This document shows, piece by piece, positions 13,165 to 23,147 of a stretch of 57,458 nt of DNA. This DNA comes from a virus, in IMG/VR virus record IMGVR_UViG_3300047311_000444, positions 1 through 57,458 of that record. One strand, given 5' to 3'. Under the pieces are notes generated by a model, which worked only from the letters and a program-made list of their open reading frames with translations, did no database searches and had not been told where the DNA came from. Numbering within the stretch: the first letter of the stretch is position 1; every line of letters starts with the position of its first letter. The position numbers and the translations under genes are program-made.

Positions 13165-15399
13165 TCAGTTCTCAGACATCGGACTTTTCGGAGTCGCACC
13201 CTGTTTGACTCCGTTGATGAAGGTCTCCGCGACAGCCTGTCCAGTGCGGAGCTTCAAATCAGTCTGACTCTTCTCTTCGTTGTGCCGCTGCTGCTGCACA
13301 AACTTCTGTTCCTTGTGCTGCAACTGCTGCTTGGCTGTCGCGTCCTTGCCCTGGAGCTTCACCTTGAGAATTGCCATCTCGCTTTGAATCTTCGCCATGG
13401 CCTCCGGGTCCTGCTGCGCGCTGGCCTGCTTCGCGGCCTCCTGCTGGCGCTGGGCGAAAGCCCGAACATCGTTCATGATCTTGCCCAGCGTGTCGGCGTA
13501 AACCTTGACCCGAGATTTTTCCTTCGGGTCCTGGGCGATGATCATAATATGCTTGCCGATATACTTCGCGACGTTCTCAAGACCAACCAAATCCTCGGGT
13601 TTGCCGACGCCGCCAGTGGCCTTGATGCGTTCAACAACCTGCCCCATCATTCGCAGGAGCGTCTCGACGATCTCAATGTGGCTCATGCCCTCCTTGGGCT
13701 CCATGTCCGCGCCGAACATCAACGAGCCAAACGACTGCTGGGCGTGATCCACAGAATCCGTGACTTTCGACTTCGCATTGAGCGGCACAAGCCGCGCAGC
13801 CTTGCGAGCGTTGTTCGTAACCGCGAGGACGTAGTCGTGCTTGATCTCCTGCTGCGCGCCGGGATCGAACACATTGACGCGCTCCATGAGTTCGGTCGCT
13901 TCAGCCATTTCGAGCATCCGGTTTCCGTTTCCAAGGACCTGCTCGACTTCGACCTCCCAGCGCTCCGGGTCCAGATATTTCTCGTCCACGCCGTCGTTGA
14001 TGCAGTCGCGCCGGAATTTCTTCACGTCGAAATCGTCAGAATTCTTGATGCCAAAACGACGGGCAATTTCCACGTCCGCGAAGTACTCCTGACGGTAGGC
14101 ACGCCCGAGCATGGACGACATGAGGGAGCTAACCTGAGCGAGAAGGGCCTGCACCTCGTATTTGGTGCGCTCCTTCTGTGTCCCGCTGTCCACATTCTGC
14201 GTGTACATCGAAGCGGTCTCACCCACTCGCTGCTTGAGATTGGACAAAAGACCCTGAACGAGCCCGTCGTTCACCTGGTAGCGCTCCTGCGCTGTAACCA
14301 TGTTCAATCCCTCGGGAAGTAAACCTACAATGCCTTGCAGGACGAGCTTGGTGAGACGATCCCTGTCGGCGGGATCGTTCACCCGGAAGAGCATCATGAG
14401 TTGCTCGAAGACGTGCTGCGTGAACTGACAATTGAGCCGGTTCATGATCCAGACCAGATCGTAAACCAACCACGCGAGCGCTCGGATGGAATGATACTTG
14501 AACGGCGGCACGTTGTTGCCGTCGCCAAACTGGAAATGCACAAAGTTCCCCATGCTCTGAGCAAAGGGCCTCTTCGAAGCGTAGATGAAGCTCGCGGGAT
14601 CGCTGAACGTCTTCCCAGACTGAACGTCCTTGTCGAGAATGAGCTTCCGATGCCAGCCCATTTTTGTGAGCTTCGTCGTCTCCTCCTCCAAGTGGTAGAA
14701 ATCCCAAAACCAAATCATGGGAGCGGAGTCGGCGTCGTAGTAACAAGCGTTTTGTTTATACAACTCCGTCATCTGCTCCGGATTATTCGACCAGTCGTAA
14801 TTCTGCTTATTCGTGTTGAGGTCCTTAAAATCGTTCAGCAATTTGCGAACGCTCTTGAGGTCCCAACCGGGATCAATGTTCTTTTTCTGCTTGGCGAACG
14901 TGCGCTTGAACAATTCCCCCGGCTTCATCCCTCGTCGGAAAGCGATGTACCGGCAATTATCCATCGTGAGATCGGTATCCGTTGGCAGGAGAATGTCCTG
15001 GATTCCCACGAACTGCGGGCGCCACTTGAATTCATCGAACCACACCTTTGCGCCAACGCCATGGAGCACGACCCCACCCCAAACGCAATCCTGCGTGTAG
15101 TAGTAAGCCGGACTTCGGCGCATGGTCTTGTTGATTCGGTTGGTGATTTTGAAACCAGTGTCGCTCTGCTTGTCGACCGGCGCGTCCGGCACAGTGACTT
15201 TGAAAAAGTTCCCGGCCTTGCTGAATGCGTTCTCGTACTGGTTGCGCGCTTGATGCAGCAGGGTGCAGCCCTGCTTGTCGTTGTAGTTGATCAGGATGTT
15301 GTTGTCCTGAGCTTCCTTTTGCGTCCACGGCGGCTCACCATTGAAAAAAGAGTTGAGGAGCGCGCGGTTTGGGGCGCGCGTGACCTCCGCATTCCTCAT
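13165..15399 (-). CDS. Portal protein
   Basis: A 744-residue protein of the size and order expected for podovirus-type portals. A mixed N-terminal domain contains SPAYYYTQDCVWGG, a central helical region contains YHSIRALAWLVYDLVW and the tunnel-like segments, and the long C-terminal helix (about 640-730) is Gln/Lys-rich and would form the barrel. The portal ring is the DNA entry vertex and docks the terminase. The neighbours, TerL three genes upstream and the ATP-grasp gene downstream, support this. Assignment is by architecture and context. Confidence 0.85.
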   Translation of the reverse strand: MRNAEVTRAPNRALLNSFFNGEPPWTQKEAQDNNILINYNDKQGCTLLHQARNQYENAFSKAGNFFKVTVPDAPVDKQSDTGFKITNRINKTMRRSPAYYYTQDCVWGGVVLHGVGAKVWFDEFKWRPQFVGIQDILLPTDTDLTMDNCRYIAFRRGMKPGELFKRTFAKQKKNIDPGWDLKSVRKLLNDFKDLNTNKQNYDWSNNPEQMTELYKQNACYYDADSAPMIWFWDFYHLEEETTKLTKMGWHRKLILDKDVQSGKTFSDPASFIYASKRPFAQSMGNFVHFQFGDGNNVPPFKYHSIRALAWLVYDLVWIMNRLNCQFTQHVFEQLMMLFRVNDPADRDRLTKLVLQGIVGLLPEGLNMVTAQERYQVNDGLVQGLLSNLKQRVGETASMYTQNVDSGTQKERTKYEVQALLAQVSSLMSSMLGRAYRQEYFADVEIARRFGIKNSDDFDVKKFRRDCINDGVDEKYLDPERWEVEVEQVLGNGNRMLEMAEATELMERVNVFDPGAQQEIKHDYVLAVTNNARKAARLVPLNAKSKVTDSVDHAQQSFGSLMFGADMEPKEGMSHIEIVETLLRMMGQVVERIKATGGVGKPEDLVGLENVAKYIGKHIMIIAQDPKEKSRVKVYADTLGKIMNDVRAFAQRQQEAAKQASAQQDPEAMAKIQSEMAILKVKLQGKDATAKQQLQHKEQKFVQQQRHNEEKSQTDLKLRTGQAVAETFINGVKQGATPKSPMSEN

Positions 15400-15440
15400 T
15401 GTGTCGATTACTGAGCCGACTTTATCCGGCGTTGAAAAGT

Positions 15441-16250
15441 TTATGGTACCTCGATTTCAGCGGGGAGTGGGGTTGAAGGTTTTTCGACTATAGTTCCGCA
15501 TTCAATTTGCGGGTCTGGTAAAAAACTGGAGCGTAGCAATGGCAAAAGCGAATGCGTTTTGTCCCGGTGGAAAATCACAGCCTCGGGCTTGATGAAGTCC
15601 AGCGTCAAAAAGTTCTTGGGAGAATCGGCATCACGGGCCTTCACAAACACAGGCGGCAGTTCCGGCAGGCCCCAGTAGTGTTGAATCAGTTTCGTGTCCG
15701 CAGACTTGGGGACTACCGCTTCAGCGCAACCAATGTCCCACGCGTCTTGACCGCTCCTCACGGACTGGAAGTTCTCGATTATGCCATAGCAGTCCGGGGG
15801 ATAAATTGAACAACCCGTCAAATGAACCTTCGGAAGATCAGGCTGTTTGTCCTGAGTGATCAGAGGCCCCATGAACCGCTTCGGGCAATCGCCATAAACA
15901 TTCTCCAGTTGCTCCAGCCAATCAGGAACAAGCGGCACGCAATCCGGCTCCATCCAAAAGAAAGGCCAGCGGTATTGATCCTGAATCTGGTAGGCCACTT
16001 GCAGGAACATCTTATTGGGAGGCCAGCCGCCTTCTGTTACGGGGACCATCATCGCTTTAACGAAGTTGAACGTCGTCTTTGCCTCCCGCGCCATTTCTAT
16101 TACTCTCTCGCTGGCAATCTCGTCGTCAGAGGCGAGTAGAATGGCTGCTGCCTTTGGCGTGTTGATCTCTGCCATCCACCGAATAATTTGCGCGGCGAGG
16201 TCAACGTCTTTTTTGCAGAAGGGAAGGACTACCAGGAGGGGTGTACTCAT
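15441..16250 (-). CDS. Glycosyltransferase-like (GT-A) protein
   Basis: A 269-residue protein starting MSTPLLVVLPFCKKDV, with ATG overlapping the upstream stop (ATGA). WPFFWMEPDCVPLVPDW has the hydrophobic-strand-then-acidic pattern of a GT-A nucleotide-sugar site, and the N-terminus is Rossmann-like. It sits between terminase and portal genes, an odd place for a sugar transferase, but three more lie at 31852-36907. It may decorate a virion protein. The donor sugar and acceptor are unknown. Confidence 0.65.
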   Translation of the reverse strand: MSTPLLVVLPFCKKDVDLAAQIIRWMAEINTPKAAAILLASDDEIASERVIEMAREAKTTFNFVKAMMVPVTEGGWPPNKMFLQVAYQIQDQYRWPFFWMEPDCVPLVPDWLEQLENVYGDCPKRFMGPLITQDKQPDLPKVHLTGCSIYPPDCYGIIENFQSVRSGQDAWDIGCAEAVVPKSADTKLIQHYWGLPELPPVFVKARDADSPKNFLTLDFIKPEAVIFHRDKTHSLLPLLRSSFLPDPQIECGTIVEKPSTPLPAEIEVP

Positions 16251-16972
16251 ATTGCGGGGCTGTTCTGTTCTGTGACGATCCAGCAAGCGGGTTGCTCCTG
16301 CCGGATTTTGTCGATCATGGGTTGCGGGGTTTCGGATAAAATGTGCTTCAACGGTACGTGAACTTTAGTCGGCAGGTGGCACCAGCAGAGTTCGCAAGTG
16401 TGTAGCTTGTCTTCACCTTCGACGGAGAGTTTGAGATCGTTCTTTTGCTCTGCAAGCAATCGTAGAAACTCGGCTGCCGCTTCAACAGGTCTGAAGCCGG
16501 GGTTGTTAAATTGACAGGGAGTTCCGTTGTTGATCGTCGTGCAGACATTGGCGCGGGCCTGGGAAATCTCGGGATAGACCGGAGTAAGCCCATCACCAAA
16601 CCAACGGCGAATGATGCTCGCACCGTCAACCAACTGTCCAAGACGTTCGGCTGCACCCTGAACAGTTTCCCGGACGTGCTGGGCTGACACCTTGAAAAGT
16701 TTGACCGGCTGAAAGGTAAAAGTCTTTTTTTTTGACTGGACCCAGTTCGGGTCAAAGCCCAGCCGCTCGCACTGTGCGGCGTCGAGGTCTTCAGCGACTT
16801 CCTGGGCGGAAGCTCGGGGCAGACCATTGGCCTGCCTGACTCTCAGAATCTCGGTGACTGCCTCATTGAACGGGGACATTGACCGGAATCTGGCGAGGTC
16901 TTTGCCGTCGTTTCCCTTTTGGATGTACACCCATCCACCTGGAGGAAGTGTGGCGGTTGTTTTAAGTGGCAT
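16247..16972 (-). CDS. Conserved phage zinc-site protein downstream of terL
   Basis: A 241-residue protein starting MPLKTTATLPPGGWVYIQ. The C-terminal part contains HTCELCWCHLP, a compact Cys/His cluster likely to bind metal, and a third segment with VCTTINNGTPCQFNNPG. The middle is helical. Proteins like this often accompany terminase genes in uncultured phages, so a packaging-related role is possible. I know no tested function. It overlaps terL by 11 bases. Confidence 0.7.
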   Translation of the reverse strand: MPLKTTATLPPGGWVYIQKGNDGKDLARFRSMSPFNEAVTEILRVRQANGLPRASAQEVAEDLDAAQCERLGFDPNWVQSKKKTFTFQPVKLFKVSAQHVRETVQGAAERLGQLVDGASIIRRWFGDGLTPVYPEISQARANVCTTINNGTPCQFNNPGFRPVEAAAEFLRLLAEQKNDLKLSVEGEDKLHTCELCWCHLPTKVHVPLKHILSETPQPMIDKIRQEQPACWIVTEQNSPAI

Positions 16973-18773
16973 AGTTCAGACGCTTAGAGCCATAGAGCTT
17001 TTCCAACTTTCTCCTGCGTTCGTCAAGCCATTTGTCGCTATCGTTCTCGATCATTATCACGCCAAGCTTCTGCAAAATGAACCCACGACGGCGCGCTCCC
17101 TCGATCGCAGTAACAAGCCAGTCGTAGAGATCGGGGCTCACTTTCATCCTCTCGCGGGCCTTTTTGTCGTGTTTACTCTCCACAAAATACTTGTTCCCCG
17201 CCGCTGTGCCGTACTCGCGCTGACATCCCTCCCTCATAACATCATCGGGCAATTCCCTCAACTGGTCGCTCTCGATCACGTAGCGGCTTGTCATCCAAAG
17301 CTCCGAAACAAAATCGTAGTAGTGCTCGTCGCAGCGCTTGTGCCGACGCTGCTTTGTTTGCTCGTCAACTATGAACAGATCATGCCGTACGGGACGGCGC
17401 GTTGGTTTCCCTCCGAATTCAATCGGGACGGGAACCGAACTCCCGAACACTCGGGCAAACGCTGAGCCAAGAGTGCCGCGTCCGGTTGAGTCATAAAATC
17501 CGTTCTCCACCAGAATGCCCTCCTGGTCCATGTCGCGCTTCACAAACTCTGCAATCTGGTCCTCTGGAATTTTGTCCCCTCGAATGTTGACTGGAATCAG
17601 TTTCGGCGGATTCACCTTGATGATCTGTCGCCCCTCAAGATCGTTGCCGACTTCAATGGAGCCTCCAATACAGCGGTCCCCGCCAGTGCCAGAGTAGGCA
17701 GCGTCCACAGCGTAATACTTTTTGCGCTCACCAGAGCCCCACACTGCTTTTTCAAGAGCGCGGTGCTGGACGCACAGGTCGCGCGTGATCACCCGTCGCT
17801 CCAGTAAGCCGGTCTTCATCACTCCGACTGCCTGAGAATAATACTGCTGGGAATCCTTGCTCCAGAACGCCTCGACCTCGTCAATCGACTTGCGATTGAT
17901 CATGTATGGGTAACGAGGTGGTTGATCCTGCGGGAAGTCGTTGTTGGGAGAATCAGTGCCGACAAAGTTGATGCAGCGGCCTCCGGGATATTTCGTGTCC
18001 CAAGTAGTCGTCTTCGTCGGTTCAGCCAAACTTGTCCAACCGCTCTCGGGCTCGCAGATCATTCCGAGTGGGTCCATGGGGTCGATCGGATTTCCCATGA
18101 ACACACCCTTGAAGTCCGGATTGTTTTTCAAGTTCGAGACGGAATCCAGAAAGGTGATGCCCATCAACTGGCACTCGTCAGCGAACAAGCGAACGCGCTT
18201 CTGTTTGATGCCGACGTATTTTCCCAGCCCGACGTAGCGTCCGCTCTGCAAGCAGGGAATGCAGATGATCCCCCGCGTGAGGACGCGCGCTCGATCGTCT
18301 TCCTCGATGTCGTCCGTGGCAATCGCATGAATGGATTCAAGGACAGTGCCGGGGAGATAATCGAATCGCTCCCGGCCACGGTTGTAGAGGTCCTTGATCT
18401 TCCCCCACACTCGAAGCTCCAGGCCGCGAACGTCGGTCGAGGAAACCAGCGTGCAAGTGTTCTCCGGGAAAACCCAATAGTCAGTCAGGGCGAATTTGGC
18501 CCCGGAGTACGTCTTGTTGGAACTGGCGGGACCCATCATGCCAGTGATCGTGTTTTGAATCTGCTCCTGCAACGAAAGTTCAGCCCAGCGATGCCAATCG
18601 TCTTCGGGCCAAATCAGCGTCATTGCGCGCTTGTAGTGTTCGAAAAGTCCCAGCCCGATTTCGCCGCGTTCGCCCTGCCACTTCCCGCCCCGGCGAATCA
18701 TGTAAAACTCTTTTTGGAGGTCGTCGGTTTCGGGGGTCCAGTCGAGACCGTACTTTGCTATTTTGTTTGACAT
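16962..18773 (-). CDS. terL: Terminase large subunit
   Basis: A 603-residue packaging motor. The ATPase domain has a variant Walker A GPASSNKT (81-88), Walker B VRLFADE (Asp199, Glu200) and a coupling region after FMGNPIDP. The nuclease domain begins YYAVDAAYSGTGGDRC, whose Asp residues fit the RNase-H-like site. It cuts concatemers and pumps DNA through the portal. The ATG at 18773 is chosen because the open frame upstream runs antisense through the divergent structural gene. Confidence 0.93.
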   Translation of the reverse strand: MSNKIAKYGLDWTPETDDLQKEFYMIRRGGKWQGERGEIGLGLFEHYKRAMTLIWPEDDWHRWAELSLQEQIQNTITGMMGPASSNKTYSGAKFALTDYWVFPENTCTLVSSTDVRGLELRVWGKIKDLYNRGRERFDYLPGTVLESIHAIATDDIEEDDRARVLTRGIICIPCLQSGRYVGLGKYVGIKQKRVRLFADECQLMGITFLDSVSNLKNNPDFKGVFMGNPIDPMDPLGMICEPESGWTSLAEPTKTTTWDTKYPGGRCINFVGTDSPNNDFPQDQPPRYPYMINRKSIDEVEAFWSKDSQQYYSQAVGVMKTGLLERRVITRDLCVQHRALEKAVWGSGERKKYYAVDAAYSGTGGDRCIGGSIEVGNDLEGRQIIKVNPPKLIPVNIRGDKIPEDQIAEFVKRDMDQEGILVENGFYDSTGRGTLGSAFARVFGSSVPVPIEFGGKPTRRPVRHDLFIVDEQTKQRRHKRCDEHYYDFVSELWMTSRYVIESDQLRELPDDVMREGCQREYGTAAGNKYFVESKHDKKARERMKVSPDLYDWLVTAIEGARRRGFILQKLGVIMIENDSDKWLDERRRKLEKLYGSKRLNYAT

Positions 18774-18797
18774 CGGACTGCGGAAGAGGACTCTAAT
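18767..18797 (+). promoter_or_regulatory. Possible promoter for the structural genes
   Basis: TTGACA (18767-18772), a 19-base spacer and TCTAAT (18792-18797) point toward the structural genes in the short gap opposite terL. The spacer is longer than usual. The gene at 18826 has an A-rich start region and no Shine-Dalgarno. Confidence 0.35.
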
Positions 18798-18825
18798 CTT
18801 GGCTTGACCCCGCAGCCAGAAAAAT

Positions 18826-19602
18826 ATGAGTACGCCAAAATCTTGCTGTGCCCCCTGCCCCGATGTTATTACCGTCAACATTCCCGGAGTAGAAGGTCCC
18901 GATGGAACGGACGGGAAGGACGGAACGAACGGGCTCAACTCTTTTACGAACACCACTGCCGACTTCGTCGTTCCAGGTCTCGGCAGCGACGTGACTATCA
19001 ATGTCGTCGACTCCACTTGGATGCTTCCAGGGCAAACCGTCTTCATCACTGGCGCTGGTAACTTTACCGTAGTCTCCAAACCGACGACGACCAGCGCCAC
19101 TCTGAACTATGACAACGTGGGAGCAAACACCGCGACCGGAAACACAATTAGCACCGGCGCCGGGGTCTCGCCCTCGGGAAAAATCCTGACGGCGCTCCCG
19201 CTGACTTCGAATTATCAATCGGGTGGATCGCAGGCCATGACGATCACACCCGCGCAAGTCCTCAACGGGACGATCACTCTGGCGGCTGCTGGGACATACC
19301 TTCTTCTGGCAACTGGACGATTCGATTTCAGCATTGCTACTTTCAACAGCGAGCAAATCCTGACGTTCAAACTTCGACGAACGAACAACACGCCTGGTGA
19401 TGTCGCGAACGCACTCGCCCACTTCGATACCGGCCTGACAGTCCTGGTGAGCAAAACCATGGCAGTCATCCCGCTTCCCCCGGTGAGCTACACCGCGACG
19501 GCAGGAGACATCATTCAGCCGTTCGCCAGTCTCAACGGATTGCCCTACTCGGGAAGCTTGATCGCTGTCGAGGTGGGCGTCATGGCTGTTCGGATTTTCT
19601 GA
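18826..19602 (+). CDS. Virion protein with short collagen-like segment
   Basis: A 258-residue protein. A Cys-rich start (SCCAPCPD) is followed by a short Gly-X-Y run (GPDGTDGKDGTNG, about 23-35), then beta-rich, Thr/Asn/Gly-rich sequence to the end. This plan is typical of phage fibre or head-decoration proteins that trimerise. It is the first gene of the long rightward structural block. Confidence 0.7.
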   Translation: MSTPKSCCAPCPDVITVNIPGVEGPDGTDGKDGTNGLNSFTNTTADFVVPGLGSDVTINVVDSTWMLPGQTVFITGAGNFTVVSKPTTTSATLNYDNVGANTATGNTISTGAGVSPSGKILTALPLTSNYQSGGSQAMTITPAQVLNGTITLAAAGTYLLLATGRFDFSIATFNSEQILTFKLRRTNNTPGDVANALAHFDTGLTVLVSKTMAVIPLPPVSYTATAGDIIQPFASLNGLPYSGSLIAVEVGVMAVRIF

Positions 19603-19604
19603 GC

Positions 19605-21635
19605 ATGGCCAAAGAAAAGGAAACGCCGACTTGGATTGACGGATTCACCCAACTTGACGCTGGGATGAATTCCGGAGTGGCCCCGCAGATTCTCCCGAGA
19701 AACCAAGCCGCGTTTGCAACCAACTGCACCTTCCGCGGGAACTTCGTCACCGATCGACCTCCTGTAAGGCAAGTCACCTTGGACTTCGGTGGAAATGCTT
19801 CCACCCAGCAGAATTTTGAAGACAAACTTTTTCAAGGCGCAACGTATTTTAACCCGGACACAGGAACGCAGGCATTGGTTGCGGCGATCGGTGGTCGCTT
19901 GTTCGATTGCTCGATTGAGGGAAACGTAGCCACTGTCGTTGACGCGACTGTTCCGGGTGATCCCAATCCTTCAACCGTAACACAGGCATGGCTCTGGCAA
20001 GCGGAGTCCTGGATCATCTGGAATGACGGGCAGAGCGTGCCGGTGTTTTACAATCGCGTGCAGACAGCCCGACGATCAAACTCTAACGGCTTCACGTACG
20101 GATTAACCACAAATGGAGGCTTCACTGCTCCCCCTGTAAATCAGTACGCCGTCGTCTTCTTCACTGGAGGCAACATGCCACCAATCGGCGGCACCGTTTT
20201 AATTGGCGGCGCTCAATATCAGTTCGGAGGATATGCCCTTTCCGTTGGAATGCCGAACCCCGCTGTGGGCGGAACCTTTCCCACGTTCAAAAATCTCACT
20301 GACATACCGGGAACGGTTTACGGCAATGGAGTCTCCGTAAAGAGCATCGGTGGAGGCGGCACCGAATTGCCAGTTGGACGCATGGGAGCGTACGGCATGG
20401 GTCGCAACTGGATTTCTTTGCCGGACGGGAAAAGCTTCCTCGGTGGAGACATTGTCGGCAGTAGCACCGGCACTGCTCAATTCAATTTTCGTGATGCGGT
20501 GCTCAATGTCGCCTCCAACCCATTTTTGGCCGCTGGTCAAACCTTTACCGTTCCGGGACAGAATCAAACGATCAACGCCATGTGCTTCGCCACGACGCTG
20601 GACGTGTCTCTTGGCCAAGGACCCCTTGAGGTTTACACCGCAAACACGGTCTTCAGTTGCATGTCTCCGGTGGATAATTTCACGTGGACAACGATCACGA
20701 ATCCGATCCTCACAGAATCACTGATCGGCGCTGGTGGGCTCGGGCAGAATTCCACGATCGCTGCGAGCGGAGACACTATCTCACGCTCCCTCGATGGAAT
20801 TCGATCCCTGATTCTTGCGCGCCGCGATTTCGACACGTGGGGCAATGTGCCAATCAGTGAGGAAATGCTTCGCGTGTTGCCGGATGACGCCGCCGCGCTG
20901 CTGCAATACAGCAGCGCTTTGGTCTTCGATAACCGGATGCTCATGACGTGCATCCCCACCACCGGAGACAGAGGTGTCTATCACCAGGGTTTGATCGCAC
21001 TCAACTTCAGTCCCGTGAGTAGTCTTCGCGGCAAGCAGCCCTCGATCTATGATGGACTTTGGACCGGCCTCAACATTCTTCAACTCGTCAAAGGACTCTT
21101 CCTTGGGGTCGAGCGCGCGTTTGCATTCACCTTTAACCAGACGACCAAGAAAATTGAACTCTGGGAAATCCTCCCCACCAGCAAAACGAACCACTTCGAC
21201 AATGACACGATTCCAATCACTTGGTCCTTCGAGTCTGCGTCACTGATGCGGCAGGTGAAGGGCAAGGGAGAATTCGAACTGTGCCGCCTGATCGACGGGG
21301 AGATTTACGTCTCCGACGTGATTGGTACCGTCAACTTTCAAGTGTTCTACCGACCCGATTATGACGATTGCTGGCACAAGTGGCATGAGTTCAGTGTATG
21401 TGCCAAAAACACAGAGCCGGGAGCACCGTTGCAATACCGGCCCCGCCTCGGACTTGGAACCCCTGACATTACTCAATGCGACCCCACAACCAACAAGCCG
21501 TTTGCTATTGGAAGATTCTTTGAGGTTCGCGTGCAGGTTTCGGGGCATTGCGTAATCAAGGGGATGTTGATTAAAGCGTCGAAAGAGGACGAGCAGGAGT
21601 TTGCTCCCCAAGTCTGCGACCCGATTTGCACATGA
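19605..21635 (+). CDS. Large beta-rich tail/nozzle-like structural protein
   Basis: A 676-residue protein, almost entirely beta-rich with Gly/Asn/Thr turns, beginning TWIDGFTQLDAGMNSG. The opening pattern of contrived repeats and NQAAFATNCTFR resembles nozzle (T7 gp12-like) proteins that cap short tails. The next-but-one gene resembles the adaptor type, which supports a podovirus tail. No enzymatic motif is seen. Assignment is from architecture and gene order. Confidence 0.65.
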   Translation: MAKEKETPTWIDGFTQLDAGMNSGVAPQILPRNQAAFATNCTFRGNFVTDRPPVRQVTLDFGGNASTQQNFEDKLFQGATYFNPDTGTQALVAAIGGRLFDCSIEGNVATVVDATVPGDPNPSTVTQAWLWQAESWIIWNDGQSVPVFYNRVQTARRSNSNGFTYGLTTNGGFTAPPVNQYAVVFFTGGNMPPIGGTVLIGGAQYQFGGYALSVGMPNPAVGGTFPTFKNLTDIPGTVYGNGVSVKSIGGGGTELPVGRMGAYGMGRNWISLPDGKSFLGGDIVGSSTGTAQFNFRDAVLNVASNPFLAAGQTFTVPGQNQTINAMCFATTLDVSLGQGPLEVYTANTVFSCMSPVDNFTWTTITNPILTESLIGAGGLGQNSTIAASGDTISRSLDGIRSLILARRDFDTWGNVPISEEMLRVLPDDAAALLQYSSALVFDNRMLMTCIPTTGDRGVYHQGLIALNFSPVSSLRGKQPSIYDGLWTGLNILQLVKGLFLGVERAFAFTFNQTTKKIELWEILPTSKTNHFDNDTIPITWSFESASLMRQVKGKGEFELCRLIDGEIYVSDVIGTVNFQVFYRPDYDDCWHKWHEFSVCAKNTEPGAPLQYRPRLGLGTPDITQCDPTTNKPFAIGRFFEVRVQVSGHCVIKGMLIKASKEDEQEFAPQVCDPICT

Positions 21636-23146
21636 GCAAATGCGATCCATGCAAAGTGATTTCGGAATGCCTCCAGTTCCCGCTGGTGTTCTACAATCTG
21701 AACGTGGGAAAGCACTACACCAATCCCACTCTCGGATTTCAAATCACGTGCCCCAACGGAAGTATTGTCACTCAGTACGTTCAGGCTGGGACCGTAAATT
21801 TCACACTGCCGTTTCCTCCAGGATTCACCGGAGATTATCCCCCGCTGGTGCTTGGCTGTGCCGCTGGTGGAAACATTGTCCGGAACATTCCGTCAGGCGC
21901 GACCCAGGATCAGATCGACGTGATTGTCAATGAGATGATCATCACTTGCGCCCGAGCGATCGCAGAACAGCAGGCCAGTTGCACAGCACCCAACCCCGCG
22001 TCCAATGATGTCGTCTATTTCAATCACCCGTGCCCCAGCGGAACTTTGACGCTGTCGGTGACTCCTCCTTCCTGGATCACTCTTGACTCAGCGAACAGCC
22101 GACTCGTTGGAGCGGCTGGCACGTTCACTTCAAGTTCAAAGTCGGCAGCAAACGAACTCGCCCAGGACGCGCTGAACGGCTACGGAAATCAGCAAATCGG
22201 TCTCGGCACTCTCTCTTGCTCGCTGCCGTGCCCCTCTCAGATTGGAACGATCGCCTCAGTTCAATCGGGAACGGAATATAGCTACACTCCGACCCACACG
22301 GCGGCTGTGCAGAGATTGGTGGAGGCGGACATCATTACTCCCAAATTGAACTTCATCAATACGGCTCTCGGCACTGTGATTGCGTCACCCGTGTTCAAAG
22401 GCGGGAGATTGGGCTGCTTCGCCGCGTCACAAAACCATTTTTTCCTGAACGACGCGAACACCGCCAACAACATCGGGGTGTACGACCAAAATGGCGGATT
22501 CGTGGCAACCGTGGCGTACCCAGATGCTCCCAGCGACCCGGTTTACAGTGCAGCGCAAGATCGAGTTTACGTCACAACTCTTCCAGGCTTCACCCATGTC
22601 CGCGGAGTCAACCCCACTACCAATGCCATTGTCAGCGACGACAACCTTGGGGCCAACTACGCAGCGGGGCCACAACTGTTCAACCTGAATGAACGACTGG
22701 TGTTCAAAGGATTTCTTTTTTTCGACGCCATGTTTTTCTTCGACATCCCCAGCATGGCCCTTGCCGGAAATGTTCCCATTCCCGGAGGATTCGCCGGTGG
22801 AGCGTGTTACGCCCCCAACGCGGGCAAATACCTCGTCGGCGCTTTCAACTCCGGAACATTCAACGCGGAGGTGTGGCAAATCAACTCGACGACGTTTGCC
22901 GTTGAGCATGTCTACACCCCCACGGACATAGGCGACGGCGTCTTCACCCTGGAGTACAATCCGGTGACGGGAAAGGTTGTGGGCAAGCAGGCGTTTTCAG
23001 GCCCGCTGCTGATCATTGACCCTTTGGCTCTGACGATCGTTTGTGAGATTCCGCAGGTGAGCGACATCAACGCAGTCATTGACGAATCGACCGGAAAGAT
23101 TTATACGGGAGATGACGGGGCTCAGCAAACCCTGATTTACCAATAG
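21632..23146 (+). CDS. Beta-propeller-like virion protein
   Basis: A 505-residue protein coupled by ATGA to the upstream gene. Residues 1-120 are a Cys-containing N-terminal domain (CPNGSIVTQYVQAG). Residues 220-505 contain recurring VYDQNGGFVATV, VYVTTLPGFTHVRGVN and KVVGKQAF blocks like YVTN/NHL propeller blades. Such propellers bind surfaces or other proteins, so this may be a tail or fibre component. No catalytic residues are identifiable. Confidence 0.65.
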   Translation: MSKCDPCKVISECLQFPLVFYNLNVGKHYTNPTLGFQITCPNGSIVTQYVQAGTVNFTLPFPPGFTGDYPPLVLGCAAGGNIVRNIPSGATQDQIDVIVNEMIITCARAIAEQQASCTAPNPASNDVVYFNHPCPSGTLTLSVTPPSWITLDSANSRLVGAAGTFTSSSKSAANELAQDALNGYGNQQIGLGTLSCSLPCPSQIGTIASVQSGTEYSYTPTHTAAVQRLVEADIITPKLNFINTALGTVIASPVFKGGRLGCFAASQNHFFLNDANTANNIGVYDQNGGFVATVAYPDAPSDPVYSAAQDRVYVTTLPGFTHVRGVNPTTNAIVSDDNLGANYAAGPQLFNLNERLVFKGFLFFDAMFFFDIPSMALAGNVPIPGGFAGGACYAPNAGKYLVGAFNSGTFNAEVWQINSTTFAVEHVYTPTDIGDGVFTLEYNPVTGKVVGKQAFSGPLLIIDPLALTIVCEIPQVSDINAVIDESTGKIYTGDDGAQQTLIYQ

Positions 23147-23147
23147 C

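Noticed and set aside
13282-15414. Plus-strand frames opposite the portal gene
   Set aside because: His/Leu/Val-rich mirror translations of GC-rich coding DNA, without start signals.
18774-19100. 109-residue N-terminal extension of the large terminase
   Set aside because: It lies antisense to the 18826 structural gene; the family start fits ATG 18773.
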